Origin: Desulfobacterales bacterium
GTDB taxonomy: Bacteria; Desulfobacterota; Desulfobacteria; Desulfobacterales; C00003106
Length of the DNA: 13,375 bases
NCBI GenBank assembly: GCA_030672555.1
Contig: DAOVGD010000179.1
Location: 1 to 13,375 of the forward strand
Direction: 5' to 3'
Below the pieces are notes generated by a model, which was not told the origin of the DNA, searched no databases, and saw only the letters and a program-made list of their open reading frames with translations. This document shows positions 1 through 6,584 of the stretch, piece after piece. A program made the translations under genes and the position numbers. Positions within the stretch are counted from its first letter, which is position 1; the number at the start of each line of letters is the position of its first letter.

Positions 1-969
1 AAGAACAACCCTATCTTCTGTTATCCCAAAAGTTTTAGCGGCAGTCAAAATAGTCTGGAGATTGACCTGATGAGGTAGAAACAAGTCAATATCTTTTCCG
101 GTGAGACCTGTCACCTTCAAGGTCTGGCCGATCGCCTTGATAAGTTCTTCTGTCGCACATCTTTCGAAAATCTTCCGGTTGATATTGTCATTAGAGTTTC
201 CCATAACAATATAACCTTCTTTAAGATTCTTTTCAGTTATCGGGATCTCCTGATAGGCATTGAGCATCCAATGATGCTGGGGATTTGCCTGTAGATACCC
301 CCCCAGGATCCCCTCTTTTTCGTCCCCGGTCCATTGCATGATGATTGCCGCCGCTCCATCAGCCACTGCGGGAAGAGAAGTAAGGTACTCCCAATCAAGT
401 ACGCGTGAATAAGTCTCGCCACCGGCCAAGAGGATGTAAGGGGCATCCTCTGATAGAAATCCGGAAGCCATGGCCATTCCGTAAACAGCACCTGAACATG
501 TTGCATTGATATCGCTTATTGCTGCATTTTCCAAGCCTAATTCGTTGGCAATAAAACTCGCTGTAGCCCCACCCCTAAGGGTGTAATAAAAAGAAATGGT
601 AAGGAAAAAGGCATTAATCAGCGATTGCTCCAAACCGGCATCGGCAATAGCATCTTCACATGATTTAATTATGAGGTCATCATATTTGACGACATCCTCT
701 GTCGTACATGTACCGGGCCAATGGGTCCAATATCGATTTTTGAAACCTGTCATTTTTTCGATTCGATCAAGATCTATCCCCACTGACTTGGCCATTGCCC
801 TAATGTCATTTCCAAATTGAGCTTTCAGCCCCTCATACAGTCCATTCCCCTTATTTTTTAAGTAACTCTCTACAATCTTTTCATTAGTAACAGGCGCATA
901 CGGGGGAAAGGCAACACCGATTCCGTCTGATATCCGTATCCCCATCCGTTTACGAACAACCATTCCCAT
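1..969 (-). CDS. Ketoacyl-ACP synthase III-like protein (FabH/thiolase fold), 3' end cut off by the window
   Basis: The 323 visible codons are uninterrupted. The protein resembles beta-ketoacyl-ACP synthase III, which condenses an acyl-CoA starter with malonyl-ACP in fatty-acid or related acyl-chain synthesis. The nucleophile motif DINATCSGAVYG puts the active-site cysteine at residue 158, and LPHQVN puts the catalytic histidine at 300. The expected catalytic asparagine lies beyond the left edge. The N-terminal part is about 45 residues longer before the cysteine than in E. coli FabH (Cys112), so a specialised KAS III or OleA-like condensing enzyme is as likely as housekeeping FabH. The first ATG (967-969) is chosen because GAGGAG lies 11 bases upstream; the second ATG is six bases further on. 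That ribosome site directly follows the toxin stop codon, so the gene is probably co-transcribed with the toxin-antitoxin pair. The family is confident; the substrate is unknown. Confidence 0.85.
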   Translation of the reverse strand, partial: MGMVVRKRMGIRISDGIGVAFPPYAPVTNEKIVESYLKNKGNGLYEGLKAQFGNDIRAMAKSVGIDLDRIEKMTGFKNRYWTHWPGTCTTEDVVKYDDLIIKSCEDAIADAGLEQSLINAFFLTISFYYTLRGGATASFIANELGLENAAISDINATCSGAVYGMAMASGFLSEDAPYILLAGGETYSRVLDWEYLTSLPAVADGAAAIIMQWTGDEKEGILGGYLQANPQHHWMLNAYQEIPITEKNLKEGYIVMGNSNDNINRKIFERCATEELIKAIGQTLKVTGLTGKDIDLFLPHQVNLQTILTAAKTFGITEDRVVL

Positions 970-984
970 TTGTATATCTTCTCC

Positions 985-1236
985 TCACCGATTCCCGTTT
1001 TGACAGGTCATCATCACTGTAGTAATGATCTTGTTTTCTTCATCTACCCCATAAATTAACCGAAACGGCCCTACTTTGAATCTACGTAGACCCTCAAGTT
1101 TACCAAGCATAGCATGTCCCCTGTAAGGATCTTCAGATAAGATCTTATGAGCGTTCGAACAAATCCTTTTACTCTCATCAGGGAGTGTTGCCACACATCG
1201 GCGAACCTGATCTGTTACGATAACAGCATAATTCAA
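985..1236 (-). CDS. RelE/ParE-family toxin of a type II toxin-antitoxin pair
   Basis: This is an 83-residue protein. The pattern KLEGLRRFKVGPFRLIYGVD, followed by a hydrophobic beta strand, is the core of the RelE/ParE fold. RelE-type members cut mRNA on the ribosome and ParE-type members act on DNA gyrase; the sequence does not settle which applies here. The N-terminal helix region (VTDQVRRCVATLPDESKRI) and the basic residues R51, R52, K54 and R59 fit the family. The usual C-terminal His-Arg is replaced by QNGNR, so catalytic strength is uncertain. The start is TTG (1234-1236), which overlaps the antitoxin stop as TTGA, a classic translational coupling arrangement. The KAS III-like gene begins 15 bases after the stop. 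The toxin frame is intact. Confidence 0.85.
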   Translation of the reverse strand: MNYAVIVTDQVRRCVATLPDESKRICSNAHKILSEDPYRGHAMLGKLEGLRRFKVGPFRLIYGVDEENKIITTVMMTCQNGNR

Positions 1237-1502
1237 AATGTTTCTCCGAACACGTCTTCAAAGGAAAAAATGTTTCCTTCCTCTTTTTCTCTTAATCCCT
1301 TGGCCACTCCCGCCATGAGTTCTTTGTCGGAAAGAATATCGAAAGTAGCCATAAATCTAAAGTATTCATCAAAATTGATCAATACAGCAGATGGCCTCCC
1401 ACCACGGGTAATAATGTAATGGTTTTGAATTTTTTCCAACTCCTTAACGATCTTTAGAAAGTTTTGTCTCGCATCGGAAACTGTAATAATCTCTGTAGCC
1501 AC
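1233..1502 (-). CDS. Phd/YefM-family antitoxin
   Basis: This is an 89-residue protein. ITVSDARQNFLKIVKELE near the N-terminus is the DNA-binding and dimerisation signature of Phd/YefM antitoxins, followed by YIITRGGRPSAVLINFDEY. The acidic, phenylalanine-rich tail (about residues 60-89) would wrap around and neutralise the toxin encoded next. The frame stays open back to an ATG at 1535, but I choose the GTG at 1500-1502. An AGGAGG-type ribosome site sits four to five bases before it, the protein then begins in register with the family motif, and the ATG at 1535 lies inside the -10 region of the likely promoter. Family members repress their own operon, which fits the TGTACA dyad just upstream. 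Family is confident, start fairly confident. Confidence 0.86.
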   Translation of the reverse strand: MATEIITVSDARQNFLKIVKELEKIQNHYIITRGGRPSAVLINFDEYFRFMATFDILSDKELMAGVAKGLREKEEGNIFSFEDVFGETF

Positions 1503-1516
1503 AGCCCCTCCTTGTT

Positions 1517-1534
1517 TGTACACTGTAATGTACA
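1517..1534. promoter_or_regulatory. Candidate autoregulatory operator: TGTACA-N6-TGTACA
   Basis: Two copies of the self-complementary hexamer TGTACA (1517-1522 and 1529-1534) are separated by six bases, forming both a dyad and a direct repeat. The element overlaps the -10 box and the expected transcription start of the antitoxin promoter, where Phd/YefM-type autorepressors are known to bind. Confidence 0.5.
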
Positions 1535-1555
1535 TGTCTTATTTCAGACTGTCAA
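1527..1555 (-). promoter_or_regulatory. Likely sigma70 promoter of the toxin-antitoxin (and KAS III-like) cluster
   Basis: On the minus strand a perfect TTGACA (1550-1555) is followed by a 17-base spacer and TACATT (1527-1532, four of six matches to TATAAT). The expected transcription start is near 1520, giving a leader of about 18 bases that carries the ribosome site before the GTG start. This reading rules out translation from the ATG at 1535. Confidence 0.6.
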
Positions 1556-1591
1556 CCCCCAATCAGCCCGATGCGCATGTTCGTAAATTAC

Positions 1592-1620
1592 TTGACAAAA
1601 CCTTTTAGACCTTCTATTTT
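1592..1620 (+). promoter_or_regulatory. Likely sigma70 promoter of the CBS-ACT gene
   Basis: TTGACA (1592-1597) is followed by a 17-base spacer and TATTTT (1615-1620). It fires rightward, divergent from the antitoxin promoter 37 bases away. The predicted leader is about 160 bases long and contains the hairpin at 1689-1711 and the GAGGCG repeat at 1766-1781. Confidence 0.45.
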
Positions 1621-1688
1621 GAAAACCTAATCAGAAGACATATGACCCTGTCAAAAACTTGATGATTTCGTGAAAGGTCCAAAACACC

Positions 1689-1711
1689 CCCTCTCCGTTG
1701 ATTGGAGAGGG
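1689..1711. repeat. REP-like palindrome in the leader of the CBS-ACT gene
   Basis: CCCTCTCC (1689-1696) and GGAGAGGG (1704-1711) form an eight-pair stem with a seven-base loop. The GGGTTTGGGTAAGGAGGG that follows resembles the tail of dispersed palindromic elements found between genes in many proteobacteria. There is no T-run directly after the stem, so I do not call it a terminator. Confidence 0.5.
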
Positions 1712-1765
1712 TTTGGGTAAGGAGGGTAAGACTTTTTACGAATTCATCCTTAAATAATATTAACA

Positions 1766-1781
1766 GAGGCGGAGGCGGAGG
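1766..1781 (+). repeat. Short tandem GAGGCG repeat containing the ribosome-binding site
   Basis: Two copies of GAGGCG followed by GAGG give several overlapping Shine-Dalgarno-like cores. The last GGAGG (1777-1781) sits seven bases before the ATG at 1789 and decides the start of the CBS-ACT gene. Confidence 0.7.
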
Positions 1782-1788
1782 AAAGGTT

Positions 1789-2481
1789 ATGTTAGTAAAA
1801 GGATGGATGGCAAGCGATGTAATTTCAGTCGATGAGGAGACTTCCATGATGAAGGCTTCCGTCCTTATGAAAGAGAATAATATGCGTCGCCTACCTGTGG
1901 TCCGAAAGGGGAAGTTGGTGGGGATTGTTACTGATACGGATCTGAAAGAGGCCTCTCCGTCAAAGGCCACTACATTAGATATCTATGAAATAAATTATCT
2001 ATTATCTGAGATTAAGGTCAAGGAATTGATGTCAAAAGAGGTTGTTTATGCAAGACCTGATGAGACTATTGAATTTGCGGCAGTCTTGATGCTTGAAAAC
2101 AAGATTTCAGGGCTGCCTGTAGTAAATGATCAACAAAACTTAATCGGCGTTATAACCGAGACAGATATATTCAAAGCTTTAATACATATTACCGGAGTTT
2201 ACAGCGGCAATGTCCAGTTTGCCCTCTGCCTGCAAGACAAACCGGGATCGGTGCATGAAGTCGCAGATGTCATTCGAAGTATGGGTGGCTGTGTCGTAAG
2301 TATACTCACAAGCTATGACCTGGCTGATGAAGGGTACAGAAACGTCTATTTCCGAATTCGGCCTATGAAACAGGATCAACTGGCAAAACTGGTTGACATA
2401 ATAGAAGACAAATTCACCGTGCTCTACACGGTCAAAGAGTCCATGGACCAGGTTAAAGGACGGCGGTTGCGTAACGATTAA
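1789..2481 (+). CDS. Tandem CBS domain and ACT domain protein (AcuB-like)
   Basis: This is a 230-residue soluble protein. The first CBS domain spans about 1-56 (VKGWMASDVISVDEE ... LVGIVTDTDL), the second about 77-133 (VKELMSKEVVYARPDE ... LIGVITETDIF), and a C-terminal ACT domain about 141-215 (FALCLQDKPGSVHEVADVI). CBS pairs bind adenine nucleotides and ACT domains bind amino acids or similar ligands, so this is probably a small-molecule sensor. AcuB-like proteins have been linked to acetoin or acetyl-CoA metabolism in Bacillus, but that role cannot be transferred from sequence alone. The frame extends upstream to 1702, but the added residues would be a translation of the leader and the GAGGCG repeat. 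The ATG at 1789 has an ideal ribosome site and matches the family N-terminus. It converges with the penicillin-binding protein gene, with a 28-base gap. Confidence 0.88.
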   Translation: MLVKGWMASDVISVDEETSMMKASVLMKENNMRRLPVVRKGKLVGIVTDTDLKEASPSKATTLDIYEINYLLSEIKVKELMSKEVVYARPDETIEFAAVLMLENKISGLPVVNDQQNLIGVITETDIFKALIHITGVYSGNVQFALCLQDKPGSVHEVADVIRSMGGCVVSILTSYDLADEGYRNVYFRIRPMKQDQLAKLVDIIEDKFTVLYTVKESMDQVKGRRLRND

Positions 2482-2509
2482 AAGAAACTTTTGCAAAGCT
2501 CTTCATTCT

Positions 2510-4990
2510 TCACATATCCGATTTAAAAAACTGCCCCTGTTCTGTAATTAAGCCGGGACGCTCTGTATATTCAGTAGGTGCGGACCCTTCTTTAAAACAT
2601 TCAAAAATGGTCTTCTTTGACTCAGGGATAGCAAGCAAACCTGTTTCAGTATCTATCTTGGCGAAGACAATCCCATTAGGCATCGGGAACACCCTTACAG
2701 GCTTATCAGTCAAAATCCCTTTCATAAAGGAGAGCCAGACAGGAATAGCAGCGCGGGCGCCTGTTTCGCGTTTTCCCAATGGTTTCTCATTATCGAAACC
2801 CACCCATACACCGGTCACATAACGTGGGGTATAGCCTAAGAACCACGCATCATATAGATTGTTTGTAGTGCCTGTTTTCCCGGCTACCGGCCGATTCAGT
2901 GACCTCACTTTACGTCCTGTCCCTTCTTTTACAACACCCTGCAAAAGATTGGTCACGATGTAAGCGGTCTCCTTGGAGATCACACTCTCACCTTCTGGAT
3001 TATTCTCCTCCAGGATATCTCCATTACGATCAACAACCTTGGTCACAAATATCGGCACCATACGGTAGCCTTGATGAGCAAACACTGAATAGGCGCCTAC
3101 CAATTCCAAAAGGGAGGTCCCGGAAGATCCAAGGGCGATGGAAAGATCCCTGTTTATTGGAGATTCGATCCCGAGCCGTCTGGCATAATCTATCACATAA
3201 TCGATCCCAAGATCTTTAAGAATTTTGATTGTAACTACATTTCGCGAATGCGCCAAAGCGCTACGAAACAGGGTAGGGCCATAGAATCTATCCTCATAAT
3301 TTTTAGGCTTCCAAACAAAATCGTGCTCTGTATCTTCAAACACAATAGGCGCGTCTAAGATCATGGTTGCAGGTGTATATCCTCTGTCTAATCCCGCGGA
3401 ATAAATAATCGGTTTAAAAGCGGAACCGGGTTGCCTTTTTGATTGGATAGCACGATTGAATTGACTCGTTCTAAAGTCCCGTCCACCTATTATTGCCCGA
3501 ACCAAGCCGGTTTCGACCTCCATGCATAAGAGAGCGCCCTCTACCTCAGGTATCTGTTCTAATGCCAAAATCCACCCTTCGTTTTCCTCATCATCAGGTT
3601 CTCCTTCGTTTTCCTCATCATCAGGCTCTCCTTCGGTCTCCTGCCTCCCTTCATCCTCAAGTCTACTCACAATTCGTACTAAGATCACATCACCCAGGCT
3701 TAACGCCTCACTCGGCAAACTTACAAGCGCGTTGATATGCAATACGTCTGGATCCGGCTTTCTGGCCCACCTCATGTGCTCTAACGGAAGTATTCCCTTT
3801 ACTCCACCTATCCTTACCGTTACATTTTTTTGCTCATCGTCTACTGCGATTACAAGTCCTTCAGTCACCTTGCCCGGTTCCAGAGGATTTTCAGCAAGCG
3901 ACTCCCCCACCTTTGTCGAATAATCTTCAAACTCCTCAGGGGGTAAATGTTGCAAAGGGCCGCGATATCCCTGGCGTTTATCTAACTCTGACAACCCCTT
4001 CTGAATTGCATGACGGCCAACTTTTTGCATCTCTATACCTACAGCAGTATAAATCCTGAGCCCCCCTTCATACAGGGTTTTTCTACCATATTTTTCTTCG
4101 ATGTATCTTCTTACATGCTCTGTGTAATAGGGGACTTGTTCAATGTACCAGTTATGCCGTGGCTTAATATCGAGAGGGGTATTGATCGCTTCGGTTGCCT
4201 GAATATTTGTAATATAACCTTCCGCAAGCATACGATTCAGCACGTACACCTGTCGTTCTTTTGCCCGTTTGAAATTCCGAAACGGAGAATACCGACTGGG
4301 CGCCTGAGGTAGCCCGGCAAGGAGTGCACACTCTGCCAGGTTGAGTTCAGAACAGGTTTTGCTGAAATAGTTCTCAGCAGCAGCTTCAACACCATATGCG
4401 CCGTGCCCCAAGTATATCTGATTTAAGTAAACGTATAAAATCTCTTCCTTGGTAAGTGACTTCTCAATACGGTAAGCCAATATCGCCTCACGTACTTTCC
4501 TTAAATAACTCCTTTCGGGAGAAAGAAGAAGCGACTTTGTAACCTGTTGAGTAATAGTACTTCCACCCTGTACGATAGTTCGGGCCTCAATATTTTTAAA
4601 GAGCGCACGTAAGATACTAAAAAAATCGATCCCTTCATGTTTATAGAAACGCGCATCTTCAGCCGCAATAAAGGCATCTACCAACATTTTCGGGATCTTT
4701 TCAGTAGGAACAACAATTCGCTTTTCCTTGAAAAATTCTCCTATCTTACGATTATCGTGTGAATATATCGTTGAAATTATGGGAGGATTGTAATCTTGCA
4801 AAGAAGATATCTTGGGAAGGCCACGGACAATATACAGGTATCCCCCTCCGACGACGATCCCAAAAATGAGGGAAAGGATGATTACTGTCCCATAGAGAAA
4901 ATATAAAAAAGTCCCCCATGACCCCTTTTTGGCACGTTTCGATTTGATACGTTGTATCTTTTTCTGTGATCGATTGCGACGATATGACAT
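2510..4990 (-). CDS. mrcA: Class A penicillin-binding protein, bifunctional peptidoglycan glycosyltransferase/transpeptidase (PBP1A type)
   Basis: This 826-residue inner-membrane enzyme polymerises and cross-links peptidoglycan from lipid II in the periplasm. A basic cytoplasmic tail (SYRRNRSQKKIQRIKSK) precedes a membrane helix at about 28-55. The glycosyltransferase domain shows AAEDARFYKHEG with catalytic Glu111, GGSTITQQ at 142-149, and the RKVREAILAYRIEKSLTKEE stretch. An OB-like insert follows (about 370-475), then an acidic repeat. The transpeptidase has GSAFKP with Ser523 and Lys526, SRN at 582-584 and KTG at 705-707, so all catalytic motifs are present. The frame stays open to a TTG at 5077, but the ATG at 4988-4990 gives the usual short basic N-terminus; neither start has a good ribosome site. 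The gene is divergent from hisI. PBP1A type fits best; the gene symbol follows the usual convention. Confidence 0.93.
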   Translation of the reverse strand: MSYRRNRSQKKIQRIKSKRAKKGSWGTFLYFLYGTVIILSLIFGIVVGGGYLYIVRGLPKISSLQDYNPPIISTIYSHDNRKIGEFFKEKRIVVPTEKIPKMLVDAFIAAEDARFYKHEGIDFFSILRALFKNIEARTIVQGGSTITQQVTKSLLLSPERSYLRKVREAILAYRIEKSLTKEEILYVYLNQIYLGHGAYGVEAAAENYFSKTCSELNLAECALLAGLPQAPSRYSPFRNFKRAKERQVYVLNRMLAEGYITNIQATEAINTPLDIKPRHNWYIEQVPYYTEHVRRYIEEKYGRKTLYEGGLRIYTAVGIEMQKVGRHAIQKGLSELDKRQGYRGPLQHLPPEEFEDYSTKVGESLAENPLEPGKVTEGLVIAVDDEQKNVTVRIGGVKGILPLEHMRWARKPDPDVLHINALVSLPSEALSLGDVILVRIVSRLEDEGRQETEGEPDDEENEGEPDDEENEGWILALEQIPEVEGALLCMEVETGLVRAIIGGRDFRTSQFNRAIQSKRQPGSAFKPIIYSAGLDRGYTPATMILDAPIVFEDTEHDFVWKPKNYEDRFYGPTLFRSALAHSRNVVTIKILKDLGIDYVIDYARRLGIESPINRDLSIALGSSGTSLLELVGAYSVFAHQGYRMVPIFVTKVVDRNGDILEENNPEGESVISKETAYIVTNLLQGVVKEGTGRKVRSLNRPVAGKTGTTNNLYDAWFLGYTPRYVTGVWVGFDNEKPLGKRETGARAAIPVWLSFMKGILTDKPVRVFPMPNGIVFAKIDTETGLLAIPESKKTIFECFKEGSAPTEYTERPGLITEQGQFFKSDM
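3576..3635 (-). repeat. 27-base in-frame tandem repeat encoding an acidic linker in the PBP
   Basis: Two 27-base units (3576-3602 and 3603-3629) differ at a single synonymous base and are followed by a six-base partial third copy. They encode EGEPDDEEN twice, about residues 454-471 counting from the ATG at 4990, between the OB-like insert and the transpeptidase domain. Confidence 0.9.
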
Positions 4991-5070
4991 GTTATTATGT
5001 GTATCAAAAAACCGTATTGCGCGCAAGATGTCCGCATAAAAGAAATTTGGCTTGAACCTGTCGAATAGGC

Positions 5071-5100
5071 TTGACAAATAATATATAAATCCTATTTAAT
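5071..5100 (+). promoter_or_regulatory. Likely promoter of hisI-hisG
   Basis: TTGACA (5071-5076), an 18-base spacer and TTTAAT (5095-5100, five of six consensus matches) lie about 80 bases upstream of the hisI start. The -10 box lies inside the dyad at 5092-5106, which suggests repressor control. Confidence 0.45.
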
Positions 5101-5106
5101 AAATAG
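5092..5106. promoter_or_regulatory. AT-rich palindrome over the hisI promoter
   Basis: CTATTTAATAAATAG is a perfect dyad with seven bases per arm and one central base. It overlaps the proposed -10 box of the hisI promoter. It could be an operator, or simply a product of AT richness; the 5077-5106 stretch is very AT-rich. Confidence 0.35.
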
Positions 5107-5178
5107 TTTTAACTACTCAGGCACCTTGCCACAAAGACACCAAGATTATTTTTTTGTTGAATAAAGGAAGACCTGATT

Positions 5179-5565
5179 ATGATTTCTTTGGATTTTGAAA
5201 AATGTGGCGGACTTATCCCGGCTATAGCGCAGGATGCAACAACTGGTGAAGTACTAATGCTTGCCTTCATGAATGAATTAGCGTGGCAAAAAACGCTCGA
5301 AACAGGCAAAGCTACTTACTGGAGTCGAACCCGCCAAAAACTCTGGGTAAAAGGAGAATCTTCAGGTAATGTCCAAACAGTAAAAGAGATACGAATCGAC
5401 TGTGACGACGATACGGTTCTCTTGAAGGTCGAACAGATCGGAGGAGCTGCCTGCCATACGGGGTACCGAAGTTGCTTTTACAAAAAGGTGGACAACAACG
5501 AAGTGGTCATTGACGGCAAAAAAATATTCGATCCAAAGGAGGTTTACGAAAATCGTGGCAAATAA
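5179..5565 (+). CDS. hisI: Phosphoribosyl-AMP cyclohydrolase
   Basis: This 128-residue cytoplasmic enzyme opens the adenine ring of phosphoribosyl-AMP in the third step of histidine synthesis. The family core is clear: DATTGEVLMLAFMN, then ATYWSRTRQKLWVKGESSGN, then DCDDDTVLLKVEQ (metal-binding aspartates around 74-78) and GGAACHTGYRSCFY with Cys92 and Cys99 for zinc. The protein ends soon after the cyclohydrolase domain, so there is no fused HisE pyrophosphatase; hisE must lie elsewhere. An AAAGGAAG site precedes the ATG by about 10 bases. The 3' end overlaps the hisG start by 11 bases, indicating a shared transcript. No leader peptide rich in histidine codons is visible. Confidence 0.95.
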   Translation: MISLDFEKCGGLIPAIAQDATTGEVLMLAFMNELAWQKTLETGKATYWSRTRQKLWVKGESSGNVQTVKEIRIDCDDDTVLLKVEQIGGAACHTGYRSCFYKKVDNNEVVIDGKKIFDPKEVYENRGK

Positions 5566-6430
5566 GCTCAAACTCGGCATCCCAAAAGGGAGCCTTCAAG
5601 ATGCGACCATTGCTCTGTTTAAGCGGTCAGGCTGGAAAATTAATGTGAATGGGAGGAGCTATTTCCCTGAAATTAATGACGAAACCATTGAGTGTGCTAT
5701 TTGTAGAGCACAGGAAATGTCCAAATATGTGGAAAACAACACGTTGGACGCCGGTCTTACAGGAAAGGATTGGATTGAAGAAAACAATTCAGACGTACAC
5801 GTGGTGGAAGATCTTGTATACTCTAAAGTCAGTCAGAGACCGGCACGATGGGTACTTGCCGTACCATACGATTCCCAGATCAAAACTCTGGAAGATCTTG
5901 AAGGGAAGAAGGTGGCTACTGAACTGGTCAATTTCACCAAAAGGTATTTTTCAGAAAGGGGGATTGCCGTCCGGACAGAATTTTCATGGGGCGCCACCGA
6001 AGCTAAAGTGGTCTCTGGTTTAGCCGACGCCATTGTCGAAGTAACCGAAACCGGTAGTACCATAAAAGCTCATGGACTCAAGATCATTCATGAGCTGATG
6101 CAGACAAATACCCAATTGATCGCAAACCACATCGCATGGTCAGACCCATGGAAGCGTGAGAAGATCGAACAGATCGCCTTGCTCCTTAAAGGAGCGCTCA
6201 AAGGAGAAGAACTGGTCGGCCTGAAGATGAATGTATCAAAGGACAACATGCAACAGGTTATCGATGCTCTCCCAAGCCTTAATGCCCCAACTGTAGCGCC
6301 CTTGTATAACTCTGACTGGTTTTCCGTTGAGACCGTTGTCTCCTCTGCCAGGGTACGTGATCTCATACCTGGGCTCATGAAGATGGGCGCCGAAGGAATC
6401 ATTGAATACGCACTGAATAAGGTGATATAG
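5555..6430 (+). CDS. hisG: ATP phosphoribosyltransferase, long form with C-terminal regulatory domain
   Basis: This 291-residue enzyme catalyses the first committed step of histidine synthesis, joining ATP and PRPP. The N-terminus LKLGIPKGSLQDATIALF and the middle DAGLTGKDWIEEN are typical. DAIVEVTETGSTIKAHGL (about 158-175) is the PRPP-binding loop. The C-terminal 75 or so residues (from LVGLKMNVSKD to EGIIEYALNKVI) form the ACT-like domain of long-form HisG, the site of histidine feedback inhibition, so a separate HisZ is not required. The frame is open back to 5510, but translation most likely starts at the GTG at 5555, behind AGGAGGT (5537-5543) and inside the end of hisI. The start fits the family N-terminus exactly. 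Residue-level similarity to deltaproteobacterial HisG is strong from memory. Confidence 0.95.
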   Translation: MANKLKLGIPKGSLQDATIALFKRSGWKINVNGRSYFPEINDETIECAICRAQEMSKYVENNTLDAGLTGKDWIEENNSDVHVVEDLVYSKVSQRPARWVLAVPYDSQIKTLEDLEGKKVATELVNFTKRYFSERGIAVRTEFSWGATEAKVVSGLADAIVEVTETGSTIKAHGLKIIHELMQTNTQLIANHIAWSDPWKREKIEQIALLLKGALKGEELVGLKMNVSKDNMQQVIDALPSLNAPTVAPLYNSDWFSVETVVSSARVRDLIPGLMKMGAEGIIEYALNKVI

Positions 6431-6435
6431 TATTT

Positions 6436-6462
6436 CGGATTGCGGATTGCGGATTGCGGATT
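6436..6462 (+). repeat. Heptanucleotide tandem repeat, unit CGGATTG
   Basis: There are three exact copies of CGGATTG and a fourth ending in T, beginning six bases after the hisG stop. The apparent open frame through it (MRIADCGF...) is a repeat translation and I do not call it a gene. Confidence 0.9.
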
Positions 6463-6483
6463 TAGGTTTCACATCTTTTTCTT

Positions 6484-6511
6484 GATGCTCGATGCTGGAT
6501 GCTTGATGAAG
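6484..6511 (+). repeat. Heptanucleotide tandem repeat, unit GATGCTN
   Basis: The units are GATGCTC, GATGCTG, GATGCTT and GATGAAG, in strict seven-base register. This is the second of three different heptamer arrays in the 154-base gap between hisG and the TPR gene. Confidence 0.85.
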
Positions 6512-6539
6512 ATACAAATTGGATTGATACGGAACAAAA

Positions 6540-6574
6540 GACAGAAGTCAGAAAACAGAAGTCAGATGTCAGAG
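6540..6574 (+). repeat. Heptanucleotide tandem repeat, unit GTCAGAA
   Basis: The units are GACAGAA, GTCAGAA, AACAGAA, GTCAGAT and GTCAGAG, in seven-base register. The last unit runs into GAGGGG, the ribosome-binding site of the TPR lipoprotein gene. Confidence 0.85.
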
Positions 6575-6584
6575 GGGAATGACT

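Noticed and set aside
237..506. 89-codon minus-strand frame in the first kilobase
   Set aside because: It lies in a different frame from the intact KAS III-like gene, which carries clear catalytic motifs across the same bases.
1536..1788. A small gene between the antitoxin and the CBS-ACT gene
   Set aside because: Open frames here are extensions or antisense shadows of the CBS-ACT gene; the region is explained by two promoters, a palindrome and a repeat-rich leader.
2482..2509. Terminator between the convergent CBS-ACT and PBP genes
   Set aside because: The only stem (AAAAG-AAA-CTTTT) is five AT-rich pairs without a following T-run on either strand.
3522..3923. 133-codon open frame antisense to the penicillin-binding protein
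   Set aside because: Its serine-rich repeat is the complement of the acidic repeat; no ribosome site or family resemblance, and the PBP frame is strongly supported.
4991..5077. N-terminal extension of the penicillin-binding protein from the TTG at 5077
   Set aside because: There is no ribosome site at the TTG, and the extension puts 29 unfamiliar residues before a family-typical basic N-terminus.
5126..5145. TTGCCACAAAGACACCAAGA in the hisI leader as an attenuator stem
   Set aside because: Only four to five pairs can form. The phrase resembles a common dispersed intergenic word, but one copy in this window does not support a call.
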